DNA of 64,000 nucleotides from an uncultured Phascolarctobacterium sp. (GCA_900552005.1 URXU01000004.1:1-64000); one strand, 5' to 3'. Positions 49,749 through 59,181 are shown, counted from the stretch's first letter. Program-made: numbers and translations. The notes: generated by a model not told the origin, from the letters alone.

Positions 49749-50285
49749 TTACAGTAATGTTTTGTTGCGTTTTAATGGTTCTTCCAAATCCATATGCCCG
49801 CTTAAAGTAGTAACTTTTTCACCCTCTACCAGAATCTGTACCCGTTTAATTTCAGGAAATTCTGTCAGAGTATTCACAATTGCACCGGTCAGCATAAATT
49901 CATTATACGACCCCTGACCGCGTTTGGCAATTTCTTTACTGAAATCTGCATAAGCAGTACCTTCCTTGTCAATCCTCAGGCTCAGCAGTCTGGTATTCGG
50001 CGGCACTACGTCAGCCATCTTATCACTTTTAGGCTTTGTCTGCAGCAAGGCTATCAAGGCATTTTCCGGCAGGCTCTTACCATTATCATTCATGGTAATC
50101 TTTTCCGGCAGCAGTTTTTCGCTGCCGTCAGCTGCCGCACGATATACAATAAAGCTTATCTGCTTACTTGCCGTAGATACGGCTGCCGGCTTGGACTGAT
50201 TTTTTTTGCCATCATCCTGATCACAGCCTGCAACGCTTAACAAACAACATAAGGTTAAAATAAATATAAAAATTTTCTTGAACAA
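49749..50285 (-). CDS. GerMN-domain lipoprotein
   Basis: 178 residues with a lipoprotein signal ending in SVAGC. The mature part has a GerMN fold: LIALLQTKPKSDKMADVVPPNTRLLSLRIDKEGTAYADFS and GAIVNTLTEFPEIKRVQILVEGE. Best start is TTG, 5 bases after GGAGG, giving a basic LFKKIF-type signal; an ATG four codons before has no ribosome site. It follows the amidase gene by 19 bp and likely assists cell-wall work at the membrane. Confidence 0.88.
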   Translation of the reverse strand: MFKKIFIFILTLCCLLSVAGCDQDDGKKNQSKPAAVSTASKQISFIVYRAAADGSEKLLPEKITMNDNGKSLPENALIALLQTKPKSDKMADVVPPNTRLLSLRIDKEGTAYADFSKEIAKRGQGSYNEFMLTGAIVNTLTEFPEIKRVQILVEGEKVTTLSGHMDLEEPLKRNKTLL

Positions 50286-50304
50286 TTTTTCCTCCATAGC
50301 CAGA

Positions 50305-51483
50305 TCAGTCAAAATATTCTTCTATACCTTCAGCAATCATTTTGGCAGTCTTGGTTTTAAACCAGTTGCTGTTCATAAGTTTTTCTTCCTTAGGATTGCT
50401 GATAAAGCATAATTCCAGCAAGGTTGCCGGCATACTGCAGCGTTTGACTACATAAAAATTCGCTTCACGCACGCCAAGATCATCTACACCGAAATTAGCA
50501 GTCAGCTGATTTTGAATTGACTGAGCAATTTTCGCGTCATATTGAGTTTTAGGATAGTAGTAACTGGTAAAGCCGCCGATTTTTTTATTAACAGAAGAAT
50601 TAATATGAATGCTGATAAATAAATCGGAATTATACTTTTCGGCTACATTTACTCTGGCCTGCAGCTCATCGGCATCTTTGGCATAAGGACCGCAGACATC
50701 TTTGTCCGTTGTGCGCGTCATGTATACTTTGGCACCTTTTTTCTTTAACAGCTCCGCCAATTTTTCGGCAATATCCAAAGTAACGTCTTTTTCTTTGGTG
50801 CCTTCCGCGCCAACAGCACCCGGATCACTGCCGCCATGGCCTGGGTCAATAGTAATAACCTTACCCTTCACACCGCCTTTGGTCTCAAAATCACCGCTGC
50901 CTTTGATAACGGCCGGGCTTTTATTTTCCTGCTTGGTTTCACTCTTAGCCGGCACAGTTTTTACTTCAGCAGACGATTTGGACACCGTCGCCGAACTGCC
51001 GGAAGGCCTGCTGCTCACTACCGGTTTATTGCTGACTACTGCCGTTGCTGCTGCCGCTGTTTTGCCAGCAGTATTTGCTGTCTTGCCCGCGGTAATATCT
51101 AAAACTACACGGTAAGGACGATTGGTCTTAGGATCTTTTTTCAGCGTAAAGGCCTTGTAATCAGCTGCTGCAAGCGGCTTGCTGAGATGAACCTTGACTA
51201 TTGTCTTATCGCCCATGGATACGGTCTGCATGGACGGAGCAAGTGAACTTTTTATTTTTACCGTTTTATTAATAGAGCCTTTATATGGCGCATTAACGGT
51301 TAAAGTAAGAGTATTGCTGTCATTATCAACATTATAATCAACCGGATCCGTAGCATCCACTACCAGACGTACAACATTATTGGCATCCACACCCCACTTG
51401 GCATCGGTAACCTGGGCCGCACCAGCCACAGCACTCACCAGCAGACAGCTTAACATTATGACAAGCGTAAAAATCCTGCGCAA
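50305..51483 (-). CDS. N-acetylmuramoyl-L-alanine amidase with AMIN domain
   Basis: 392 residues: signal peptide (cut near AVAGAAQ), AMIN domain (about 28-130) for wall targeting, a low-complexity Ala/Ser/Lys linker (about 130-205), then an Amidase_3 domain with zinc ligands in ITIDPGHGGSDPGAVG, E in VTLDIAEKLAELL context, H in FISIHINSSVNK and the catalytic Glu in LLELCFISNPKEE. Cuts the stem peptide from the glycan, usually during daughter-cell separation. TTG 5 bases after GAGGTGA is preferred as the start; GTG three codons upstream overlaps that site. Confidence 0.94.
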   Translation of the reverse strand: MRRIFTLVIMLSCLLVSAVAGAAQVTDAKWGVDANNVVRLVVDATDPVDYNVDNDSNTLTLTVNAPYKGSINKTVKIKSSLAPSMQTVSMGDKTIVKVHLSKPLAAADYKAFTLKKDPKTNRPYRVVLDITAGKTANTAGKTAAAATAVVSNKPVVSSRPSGSSATVSKSSAEVKTVPAKSETKQENKSPAVIKGSGDFETKGGVKGKVITIDPGHGGSDPGAVGAEGTKEKDVTLDIAEKLAELLKKKGAKVYMTRTTDKDVCGPYAKDADELQARVNVAEKYNSDLFISIHINSSVNKKIGGFTSYYYPKTQYDAKIAQSIQNQLTANFGVDDLGVREANFYVVKRCSMPATLLELCFISNPKEEKLMNSNWFKTKTAKMIAEGIEEYFD

Positions 51484-51516
51484 TAAATTCACCTCTTTGT
51501 TTTTACTGATAATATT

Positions 51517-53115
51517 TTATTTTATCACGTTTAAAGCATAATTGTAAATGAATTCCTGTTTTGGCTGTACAGTTTCCGTCATTTTCCTTGCCTGAGGCAA
51601 ATAGTCACTAATCTGACCCGCAGCCAGTCCGATGCTGCCGGCAGCAGCCAGCTCTCCGGCCAGACCATGCAGATAAACGCCGCACAACGCCGCTTCCTGC
51701 AGGCTGATTTCCTGTCCGGCCAAGCCGGCAATAATACCCGTCAGTACATCTCCGCTGCCGCCGGTGGCCATGGCATTGGTACCGGTAGTATTTACATATA
51801 CGCTGCCGTCAGGACAGCCAATTACGGTGGGAGCTCCTTTCAGCACAACAACTGCCTGCCACTGCACAGCATATTTTTCTGCCAACGTAATTCTCTCCCT
51901 GTCTGCCTGCTCAGCAGAAATCGACAAAAGCCGTGCCATTTCGCCGGGATGCGGCGTCAGTACCTTAGGAGCCTGCATGGAAGTAAGAATATCCAAATGT
52001 CCCTGCAGTGCGGTAAGCGCATCAGCGTCAATGACAACCGGCACTTCCGCTTTCAGTAAAACGTCGCGCACTACTTCCATCGTACTGTCAGAAGTGCCCA
52101 GACCTGGTCCTACAGCCAGCACGTCAGCCGCATTGGCACGCTTGACAATATCCGTTGCGGCCCCGCCGCCTAAAATGCCCGGCATTCTCTCCAGCAAACC
52201 ATGCACCATAACTTCCGTAAGCTTTGTGCTCAGTACGTCACGGCAGCTTAACGGCGTCAGCAGTGAAACCAACCCGCCGCCGGCTTTGACAGCCGCATAG
52301 GAGGATAAAGCAGCGGCCCCGGTATATCCCTGGCTGCCTGCTGCCAGCACAATTCTGCCGGCATCACCTTTATGGGCATTGCCCTTACGCAAAGGCAAAA
52401 GGCTGCGCACAATCCTATCTGTCAGAAGATATTTTTTGCCGGCGCCTTCTTCAAGCATTTTTTCCGGAAAGCCTATGTCAGCCAGCACCAATTCTCCCAC
52501 ATAATTTTTTGCCGGATACAGCACTAACCCTGTCTTCACCAAGCCCATGGTAACAGTGCAGTCCGCTTTTACAGCATCGTTTGCAGCCATACCGCTGTCG
52601 GCGTCAATACCCGTCGGCACATCGGCAGCCACCAGATATTTGCCGATGCCGTTTAAAATTCTGCACATCTGCTGCCAAAGGCCGCTTAATTCACCATAAA
52701 AACCGGTACCCAGCATCGCGTCTATAATTACATCGGCCTTAAGGCAGATAACCTCCGCCAGCTGCATTTCATGCTCATCGCCAACACACTGCAATCTGCC
52801 GCCAGCCTGCAGAAACATCTGCATTTGCGCTTGCGCATCACCTTTTAAATCTTCTTTCTTAGCCTGCACGAGCAGAACCTGTACCTGCATGCCGTAGGCA
52901 AGCAGCCAGCGTGCAGCGCCGAAACCATCGCCGCCGTTATTGCCCTTGCCGCATACAACTACTGCTTTTTGCCAGCCGCTGCGCTGCGCTTTCTGCCACA
53001 CTGCATCCGCAATTGCCTTGGCGGCATGCTCCATCAGCAGCAAACCGCTGACGGCAAATTCTTCCATTGCCTTTTTATCAAGATTTCTCATCTCCTGAGC
53101 CGTTACTAAATTCAT
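51517..53115 (-). CDS. nnr: Bifunctional NAD(P)H-hydrate epimerase / ADP-dependent dehydratase
   Basis: 532 residues. The N-terminal YjeF_N epimerase (1-215) has VVVCGKGNNGGDGFGAARWL and VIDAMLGTGFYGELSG; the C-terminal YjeF_C dehydratase has KGDAGRIVLAAGSQGYTGAA, VLTPHPGEMARLL, VVLKGAPTVI and NAMATGGSGDVLTGIIAGL. Repairs damaged NADH/NADPH hydrates. It starts one base after the acpS stop, a common pairing. Confidence 0.96.
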   Translation of the reverse strand: MNLVTAQEMRNLDKKAMEEFAVSGLLLMEHAAKAIADAVWQKAQRSGWQKAVVVCGKGNNGGDGFGAARWLLAYGMQVQVLLVQAKKEDLKGDAQAQMQMFLQAGGRLQCVGDEHEMQLAEVICLKADVIIDAMLGTGFYGELSGLWQQMCRILNGIGKYLVAADVPTGIDADSGMAANDAVKADCTVTMGLVKTGLVLYPAKNYVGELVLADIGFPEKMLEEGAGKKYLLTDRIVRSLLPLRKGNAHKGDAGRIVLAAGSQGYTGAAALSSYAAVKAGGGLVSLLTPLSCRDVLSTKLTEVMVHGLLERMPGILGGGAATDIVKRANAADVLAVGPGLGTSDSTMEVVRDVLLKAEVPVVIDADALTALQGHLDILTSMQAPKVLTPHPGEMARLLSISAEQADRERITLAEKYAVQWQAVVVLKGAPTVIGCPDGSVYVNTTGTNAMATGGSGDVLTGIIAGLAGQEISLQEAALCGVYLHGLAGELAAAGSIGLAAGQISDYLPQARKMTETVQPKQEFIYNYALNVIK

Positions 53116-53116
53116 T

Positions 53117-53488
53117 TTATCCCTCCATTACTACATAGGCCACAGCCTGTTCTTTGCTGTGACTCAGCGACAGCAGGCATCTTACGGCTCCCTGCCTTGC
53201 CGCCAGCTCTTTATAATATCCGGAAAGAACAATTTCCGGCTTCCCCAATTCATTATTCCGCACTTCAATTTCCGTCATGCTGCCGCCGCGAAAACCTGTA
53301 CCCAAAGCTTTCACTACCGCCTCTTTAGCCGCAAATCTTGCGGCAAAACTGGCATACTGCTGTTCTCCCCTGCTAAGGCAGTATTCAATTTCATTAGCAG
53401 AAAAAACCTTTTTCCGAAAAGCCTCACGGGCTACAGCCTTTTTTACTCTGGCAATTTCAATAATGTCACAGCCAATACCAATAATCAT
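53117..53488 (-). CDS. acpS: Holo-[acyl-carrier-protein] synthase
   Basis: 123 residues: GIGCDIIEIARVKKA with the metal-binding Asp, FAARFAAKEAVVKALGTG with Glu-Lys, and LLSLSHSKEQAVAYVV. Transfers 4'-phosphopantetheine from CoA to ACP for fatty-acid synthesis. GGGGAT precedes the ATG. Confidence 0.96.
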   Translation of the reverse strand: MIIGIGCDIIEIARVKKAVAREAFRKKVFSANEIEYCLSRGEQQYASFAARFAAKEAVVKALGTGFRGGSMTEIEVRNNELGKPEIVLSGYYKELAARQGAVRCLLSLSHSKEQAVAYVVMEG

Positions 53489-53573
53489 TTTTCATCCCCA
53501 AATTTCTTGTAGTTTTAAAATATTCTGCCGTCTGCCGTAAAAATCCTTTTAGTTCACACACTTTTCACTCAAA

Positions 53574-53603
53574 AAAAAGATACAGCCTTTGCTGTATCTT
53601 TTT
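53574..53603 (-). terminator. Terminator of the CYTH-CHAD gene
   Basis: Stem AAAAGATACAGC/GCTGTATCTTTT, 4-base loop, then A/T-runs. Confidence 0.88.
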
Positions 53604-53618
53604 CACGCAATTATTTGC

Positions 53619-55031
53619 TTATAATTTATTTTTTGCCAGCAGCCAGCCGGTAAGAATGCCAATATCACGGCTTAAAACTCGGCTGTTGCTGCCGTGTCCC
53701 AAGCTGCGTAGCATAGCGTTAAGCATTACCTTGCGGGCCTCTAAAGCTGCGGCAGCAAATTTTTTCGTTTTCAAAACCGGTTTGAACATTTCCCTGTCCT
53801 GCATGCTTTTAACAATATGGGCTGCATTTTCAGCTATCAGCCAACGAATTGCATCATCTTCCTGCGCAGAAAATTCATCCTGCCATTCCTGCAGGCGGCA
53901 GCGAACGGTGCTTTCCGTCTGCAGATATTCTTCGTTTTCCCATCTTGTATTATACAGCCAGCTGATAATCTTAAATACCACAGCCGACAAACAGCCCTGA
54001 TGCAGCTGTGCGTTCAGAGCTGACTGCTTTTCCTCAATAAGCAGCTGCAGTCTTGCAGACAGTACGCTCTTATCAAACAGCTGGCCTTTTGCGTTAATAA
54101 TTTCCTGCCACAGCCGCTGCAGCTTGCCTAATAAAAGAATTTCTCTGAGATTCTGCAGCAATTGATTTATACAAGTTTCAGTCTGCTGCAGCGCGTCAGT
54201 TTCACTAAAGGCCTTACCAAAAGAAACATAGCTGCGCAGATATAATAATTCTTTCAGCATATCTTTAGCATTACTTTTGGTAAATTCCCGCCGCATGCTG
54301 TTTTGCAGCACCAGAATATTATCGCCATGCACCTGAGCCATTTTCAGAATTTCCTGCCGCATATTTTTGGCTCCGTTCATCCGGCTTTTCAGACGCGGTT
54401 CACTGGCAGCAATGCCTGCCAATTCCAGGCCGCGGGCAAACTTGCTGCGCTTTTCAATAAATACCGGTACCTGTTCCGCAATCTTGGCCGCAAAGTCCAG
54501 CAAGGCTCCTTTGTCGCCTTCCAGCAGCTCAATTTCTATTTCATCAATTCTGTCTTTAGCGCGGCCACGGCGAATATAACCGTTATCCACCGCCAGCTCG
54601 GCAACGGCCTGCGGCAAATCCAAAAGATACGTGGTACGTACAATTTCCGTAGCAAACAGCTTTTCTACCCCTGCCGGCGCCAGCTCTGTCAGCTCAAAAC
54701 CCAGTCCCAGATCCTTAAAGCCTGTTAAAACTACCTGATCGTCCGGCAACGGCATATTCAGCTCCAGCCGTTCACTTAAACCGCTGCTGTTTTTCTGCGA
54801 TGTCTTTACTGTAGCCTCAAAGCTGCCGTCGCCTTTATCACGCACACGATAGGCAATACCATTGTTTTTGAAATTCAAATCAGCCGTATCATAATAACTG
54901 CTGCACATCTGCACGGTTCTATCACTCGATTTTCTGATTACCGACTGCAATAAATCCGACGCCAGCAATTTTTTCAAATCTTTTTTGTCAATAAGCAGCT
55001 TCAATTCTGTTTCCACATTCTTCTTCATCAT
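53619..55031 (-). CDS. CYTH and CHAD domain protein
   Basis: 470 residues. The CYTH domain (1-205) opens with ETELKLLI, its E-x-E-x-K metal-triphosphate motif, and continues SSYYDTADLNFKNNGIAYRVRDKG and IEKRSKFARGLEL. The CHAD domain (about 225-465) is helical, rich in conserved basic residues, and often binds polyphosphate. Together they suggest a triphosphatase or polyphosphate-linked role. Start overlaps the upstream membrane-protein stop in ATGA. Confidence 0.93.
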   Translation of the reverse strand: MMKKNVETELKLLIDKKDLKKLLASDLLQSVIRKSSDRTVQMCSSYYDTADLNFKNNGIAYRVRDKGDGSFEATVKTSQKNSSGLSERLELNMPLPDDQVVLTGFKDLGLGFELTELAPAGVEKLFATEIVRTTYLLDLPQAVAELAVDNGYIRRGRAKDRIDEIEIELLEGDKGALLDFAAKIAEQVPVFIEKRSKFARGLELAGIAASEPRLKSRMNGAKNMRQEILKMAQVHGDNILVLQNSMRREFTKSNAKDMLKELLYLRSYVSFGKAFSETDALQQTETCINQLLQNLREILLLGKLQRLWQEIINAKGQLFDKSVLSARLQLLIEEKQSALNAQLHQGCLSAVVFKIISWLYNTRWENEEYLQTESTVRCRLQEWQDEFSAQEDDAIRWLIAENAAHIVKSMQDREMFKPVLKTKKFAAAALEARKVMLNAMLRSLGHGSNSRVLSRDIGILTGWLLAKNKL

Positions 55032-55717
55032 GACTTCTGCCTTTCAATCATCTTTTTGCTCTCTCCGCAATAACGCCACCAAACCAACGGCACACCAAAA
55101 GCCAGCACTGTAACGGCTACGGCTGCGTAAAACTTGCCCGTTCCGAAAGTATCTGCCAGAAAATTATAAGCAACTGCTCCCGGCAGCATACCTATCAGCG
55201 TTGCTCCGGCATAAATTTTCCAAGGCATATGCACGCTGCCGGCCACAATACTCACCGGGTCATAGGGAAAAATCGGCACAGTACGCAGCCACAGCATTTT
55301 GACAAAGCTGTTGCTGTTGAGTAAATAATCACGCACCCGCACGCCAAGACTGCCGCCAAAATTATTCAGCAGCCAGCTGCCGCCGCCAAACCGCCCTAAA
55401 AGATAGCAGAAATTTGCGCAGCCCAGGCCGCCCAGAAGCAGAAACACGATTCCCCACCAGGGACCGAATAAAATTCCGGCGCTTAAATTTAAAAGCAGCG
55501 TGGGAAAAAGCAGCACCGGCCTGAAAGTATAAATCAATACATACATCAGCGGCGCCCAGGTGCCAAACCCTGCCACCCAATGACGGATATCCTCCGCGGA
55601 ACTTGGATGCGGATTATACGGCGATGTATAAATTCCATACAGAATTGTTCCCAGTACCATAAGATATACCAGAACTCTGAGCAGCAAATATTTTATTTGT
55701 TTTTTCTTCATCTGCAT
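55028..55717 (-). CDS. TVP38/TMEM64 (VTT/DedA-like) membrane protein
   Basis: 229 residues, five to six membrane segments. The VTT core is FRPVLLFPTLLLNLSAGILFGPWWGIVFLLLG, then CANFCYLLGRFGGGSWL and LRTVPIFPYDPVSIVAG. Possible lipid scramblase or transporter; no direct evidence here. Coupled with the CYTH-CHAD gene. Confidence 0.9.
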   Translation of the reverse strand: MQMKKKQIKYLLLRVLVYLMVLGTILYGIYTSPYNPHPSSAEDIRHWVAGFGTWAPLMYVLIYTFRPVLLFPTLLLNLSAGILFGPWWGIVFLLLGGLGCANFCYLLGRFGGGSWLLNNFGGSLGVRVRDYLLNSNSFVKMLWLRTVPIFPYDPVSIVAGSVHMPWKIYAGATLIGMLPGAVAYNFLADTFGTGKFYAAVAVTVLAFGVPLVWWRYCGESKKMIERQKS

Positions 55718-55805
55718 CCATTCTACCTGCCATTTCTTTTATTATCATACTCTGCCGTCACCGGATACGCAAGCTGCAACATAAATCTTTTACAATTTAC
55801 TGCTC

Positions 55806-55834
55806 TTGACTTTTATTATTTATGAGCGCATAAT
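55806..55834 (+). promoter_or_regulatory. Promoter of the gamma-carbonic anhydrase gene
   Basis: Plus strand TTGACT, 17-base spacer, CATAAT, about 80 bp before the start codon. Confidence 0.65.
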
Positions 55835-55913
55835 TGAACTGTCAGCATTTACTTTTTTAAGTGCTGCAAATATAAAATTTTTCTACAATTTATAAGAAAG
55901 CGGTGAAATTAAT

Positions 55914-56465
55914 ATGTTATACAAATTCGAAGGACAATTACCGAAGGTTGACGAAAAAGCCTATGTTTTTAACGCAGCTACCGTAATCGGTAAAGTTGAA
56001 ATGAAAGAATACAGCAGTGTATGGCCTAATGTAACCGTACGCGGCGATGTTAACCGTATTGAAATCGGCCGTTATTCCAATATTCAAGATAACAGCGTCC
56101 TGCATGTAGCGGATGAACATCCCTGCATTGTCGGTGATTATGTAACTGTAGGCCACAGTGCTCTTTTACATGCCTGCACCGTTGAGGATTACTGCCTGAT
56201 CGGCATGCATGCCACTGTTTTAGATGGCGCCGTTATCGGTACCGGCTCCATTGTTGCTGCCGGCGCAGTAGTAACCAAAGGCACCATCGTACCGCCCCAT
56301 TCCCTCGTTGCCGGCATCCCGGCACGTATCATTAAAACTCTTGATGAGTCCAACAAAGGCAATATTTACGCCCAGGCTCTGAAATACAAAGACCTGTGGA
56401 CCATGCGTTACGGCCTGTTGCCTGATAATGACGGCGAAACCTATCATGGTGAAAAAATCGTCTAA
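55914..56465 (+). CDS. Gamma-carbonic anhydrase family protein
   Basis: 183 residues of left-handed beta-helix hexapeptide repeats (V-I-G, V-R-G-D and I-Q-D-N-S type). The three zinc histidines are in LHVADEH, VGHSALLHA and LIGMHATVLDG. Enzyme activity of such short proteins varies, so hydration of CO2 is only likely. Own promoter, followed by a strong terminator. Confidence 0.92.
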   Translation: MLYKFEGQLPKVDEKAYVFNAATVIGKVEMKEYSSVWPNVTVRGDVNRIEIGRYSNIQDNSVLHVADEHPCIVGDYVTVGHSALLHACTVEDYCLIGMHATVLDGAVIGTGSIVAAGAVVTKGTIVPPHSLVAGIPARIIKTLDESNKGNIYAQALKYKDLWTMRYGLLPDNDGETYHGEKIV

Positions 56466-56493
56466 GAAAATTTACACAACTTCATATATTCAC

Positions 56494-56528
56494 AAAAATA
56501 GCAGACCTTAAGAGTCTGCTATTTTTTT
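56494..56528. terminator. Bidirectional terminator, overlapping the end of the MocR-like gene
   Basis: Stem AAAAATAGCAGAC/GTCTGCTATTTTT with a 7-base loop. Its right arm contains the stop codon of the MocR-like gene. Confidence 0.9.
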
Positions 56529-57625
56529 GTCTGCTGCAGCTGCTTACGTCTTGCTCTGCGCAGCCTGTTAATATGCCGTTCAAATTCACCGCTGCTGAGC
56601 ATTTCCGTTAATACATACTGCTCAAAAACCGGTACTGTGCAGGAATAAAATCCCAGCCGCTGCTGAAACTCCTGCAGCAGGCACTGCGGCAAAATCATAT
56701 AACCTACACGAAACGAGGGAGCAATGGTTCTGGAAAAAGTATTCAAATAAATTACCGGCAGATGTTCAGCCTGAGCCAAGGCAAACAGCGTTTCCTCATT
56801 TTTTCTGGAAACGGTAAGCTCAGAATCATAATTATCCTCAATGATATATCCATTACAGTGCGCAGCCCATTTAAGATAGGCATATTTTTTGGAAGCACTG
56901 GCGCTGATGCCGCTGGGAAAACTGTTAAACGGTGTTACATGCAGAACGCCTGCCTTACTGGCAGCCAGCTGCTGCATATCAATACCGTCTTTTTGCAGTG
57001 CAAGCATTTCACACTGTACTCCGTTAGCCTGATAAACTTTTCTGATTTGCTCATAGGAGGGATTTTCCAGCGCAAAAATATTTTGCCTGCCCAAAAGCTG
57101 CGCTAATAAACCATAAAGATATTCAGCGCCGGAGCCGATAATAATCTGCTCCGGACGGGCAATAATATCGCTGCTTCGCGCCAGATAGGCGGCAATCGCC
57201 GCACGCAGCTGCACGCAGCCGCAATTATCCGATTTTACTAAAATATTTTCGCCATAGTCTAATAAAACCCTGCGCATCATTTTGGCCAGCACGCTGTAAG
57301 GAAAAAGTTCCCGCTTGCTGACACTAATATTTTGCGGCTCAGCATTTACCGGCAGGAGATGAGAAGCAGCAGTGAGAAAATCATCCGGACGGTAAATAAC
57401 AAAATAACCGCTGCGCTCACGGGCTTCCACATAGCCTTCGTCACATAAAAGCTCATAAGCATGCTCTACCGGAATAACGCTGACACCGGCTTCTTCCGCC
57501 AAAATTCTTTTGGAAGGCAATTTCCGGCCATAAGAATAAAACCCTGCCACAATATCCTTTTTCAACTGCTCGTAAAGCTGCAGATAAATCCTGCTGCCAT
57601 CCATACCGTTAAGATAATACTTCAT
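56519..57625 (-). CDS. MocR/PdxR-type GntR regulator, truncated and lacking the PLP lysine
   Basis: 368 residues: an N-terminal GntR winged helix (GSRIYLQLYEQLKKDIVAGFY, LPSKRILAEEAGVS), then a fold type I aminotransferase-like domain (IIIGSGAEYLYGLLAQLL, IIEDNYDSEL). The position of the PLP Schiff-base lysine, normally SK in TFSK, is Arg299 in NTFSRTIAPSFRVGY. The protein also ends about 90-100 residues short of the usual 460-480, its last codons falling in the transcription terminator. It is divergent from pdxS, the standard position of PdxR, which activates pyridoxal phosphate synthesis. It may sense differently or be decaying. Confidence 0.85.
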   Translation of the reverse strand: MKYYLNGMDGSRIYLQLYEQLKKDIVAGFYSYGRKLPSKRILAEEAGVSVIPVEHAYELLCDEGYVEARERSGYFVIYRPDDFLTAASHLLPVNAEPQNISVSKRELFPYSVLAKMMRRVLLDYGENILVKSDNCGCVQLRAAIAAYLARSSDIIARPEQIIIGSGAEYLYGLLAQLLGRQNIFALENPSYEQIRKVYQANGVQCEMLALQKDGIDMQQLAASKAGVLHVTPFNSFPSGISASASKKYAYLKWAAHCNGYIIEDNYDSELTVSRKNEETLFALAQAEHLPVIYLNTFSRTIAPSFRVGYMILPQCLLQEFQQRLGFYSCTVPVFEQYVLTEMLSSGEFERHINRLRRARRKQLQQTKK

Positions 57626-57675
57626 CTGGTTATATAAATTACTCCTGTTTTGGTTATTTTTAAATCATCAGAATA

Positions 57676-57705
57676 AGTATATGCTATTGCCATCTTATCT
57701 GTAAA
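57676..57705 (-). promoter_or_regulatory. Candidate promoter of the MocR-like gene
   Basis: Minus strand TTTACA, 18-base spacer, TATACT in the 92 bp shared with divergent pdxS. I could not place a convincing pdxS promoter or PdxR repeat in the same interval. Confidence 0.45.
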
Positions 57706-57717
57706 GGAGCAATTAAT

Positions 57718-58593
57718 ATGCAAGAATCACGCTATGAATTAAATAAAGGTCTGGCGCAAATGCTAAAAGGCGGCGTCATTATGGATGTAACCAATGCTGA
57801 GCAGGCCCGTATTGCCGAAGCCGCCGGTGCCTGCGCCGTTATGGCTTTAGAAAAAATTCCCGCCGATATCAGAGCTGCAGGCGGCGTTGCCCGTATGAGC
57901 GATCCTAAACTGATTAAAGAAATCCAAAATGCTGTATCCATCCCCGTTATGGCCAAATGCCGCATCGGTCATTTTGCGGAAGCACAGATTCTGCAAGCGC
58001 TGGATATCGACTATATTGATGAAAGCGAAGTTCTTTCGCCAGCTGACGACAAGTATCATATCGATAAAACAAAATTCTCCGTTCCCTTCGTCTGCGGCGC
58101 CCGCGACCTGGGCGAAGCATTAAGGCGCATTACAGAAGGCGCCGCTATGATACGTACCAAAGGTGAACCCGGCACCGGCGATATTGTTCAGGCCGTAAGA
58201 CATATGCGCCTCATGCAGTCCGAGATCCGCCGCCTGTACAGCATGGCAGAAGATGAACTGTTTGAAGCAGCCAAACAGCTGCAGGTACCTTATGAACTGG
58301 CATTATATGTGCATCAGCAGCAAAAACTTCCCGTTGTAAACTTTGCTGCCGGCGGCATCGCCACCCCTGCTGACGCCGCACTGATGATGCAGTTGGGAGC
58401 CGAAGGCGTCTTTGTCGGCTCCGGCATTTTTAAATCCGGCAATCCGGCCCAGAGAGCAGCAGCCATTGTTCAAGCAGTTACCAATTACAACGATGCCGAT
58501 ATGCTGGCAAAACTTTCCGAAAATCTTGGTGAAGCCATGGTAGGCATCAACGAACAGGAAATCCAGCTGCTCATGGCTGAACGAGGTAAATAA
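57718..58593 (+). CDS. pdxS: Pyridoxal 5'-phosphate synthase, PdxS subunit
   Basis: 291 residues. GLAQMLKGGVIMDVTNAEQARIAEAAGA, SIPVMAKCRIGHFAEAQILQ with catalytic Lys, VCGARDLGEALRRI with the second Lys region missing none of the usual residues, MIRTKGEPGTG and GAEGVFVGSGIFKS. Builds PLP from ribose 5-phosphate, glyceraldehyde 3-phosphate and ammonia from PdxT. AAAGGAG precedes the ATG. Confidence 0.97.
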   Translation: MQESRYELNKGLAQMLKGGVIMDVTNAEQARIAEAAGACAVMALEKIPADIRAAGGVARMSDPKLIKEIQNAVSIPVMAKCRIGHFAEAQILQALDIDYIDESEVLSPADDKYHIDKTKFSVPFVCGARDLGEALRRITEGAAMIRTKGEPGTGDIVQAVRHMRLMQSEIRRLYSMAEDELFEAAKQLQVPYELALYVHQQQKLPVVNFAAGGIATPADAALMMQLGAEGVFVGSGIFKSGNPAQRAAAIVQAVTNYNDADMLAKLSENLGEAMVGINEQEIQLLMAERGK

Positions 58594-58594
58594 A

Positions 58595-59179
58595 ATGCGG
58601 ATAGGAATTTTAGCCCTGCAGGGAGCTTTTGCTGAACACGCCGCCATACTGCACAAATTAAACGTTGATTCTTTTGAAATCCGTAAGTATCAGGACTGGC
58701 AGCAAGGCTGTGATGCTTTGATTCTTCCCGGTGGTGAAAGCACCGTTATGAATAAACTGCTGCATACACTTGGACTATTCACGCCGATACAGCAGGCAAT
58801 CATGAGCGGACTGCCTGTCTTTGGCACCTGCGCCGGTATGATACTGCTGGCCAAAGAAATACATAACGGCTTGCCTGGCCTGGCAACCATGGATATCACC
58901 GTACAAAGAAACGCCTACGGACGCCAATCAGGCAGCTTTACTGCTGCTGAAAAATTTCACGATCTCGGTAAATTACCCATGACCTTTATCCGCGCTCCTT
59001 ATATTGAAAAGGCAGCGCCAAATGTAGAAATTTTAGCTAAAGTCAACGGTAAAATTGTTGCTGCCCGCCAGCAAAATCAGCTGGTAACAGCTTTTCATCC
59101 GGAAATAGACATGGAAACAACCGTCCATAAATATTTTCTCAACATAGTGCAGGAATATCTACAAAATAAACAGGCATAA
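58595..59179 (+). CDS. pdxT: Pyridoxal 5'-phosphate synthase, glutaminase subunit PdxT
   Basis: 194 residues: IGILALQGAFAEHAAIL, DALILPGGESTVMNKLL, nucleophile Cys in PVFGTCAGMILLA and the catalytic His-x-Glu in TAFHPEID. Feeds ammonia to PdxS. Starts one base after the pdxS stop. Confidence 0.97.
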   Translation: MRIGILALQGAFAEHAAILHKLNVDSFEIRKYQDWQQGCDALILPGGESTVMNKLLHTLGLFTPIQQAIMSGLPVFGTCAGMILLAKEIHNGLPGLATMDITVQRNAYGRQSGSFTAAEKFHDLGKLPMTFIRAPYIEKAAPNVEILAKVNGKIVAARQQNQLVTAFHPEIDMETTVHKYFLNIVQEYLQNKQA

Positions 59180-59181
59180 AC

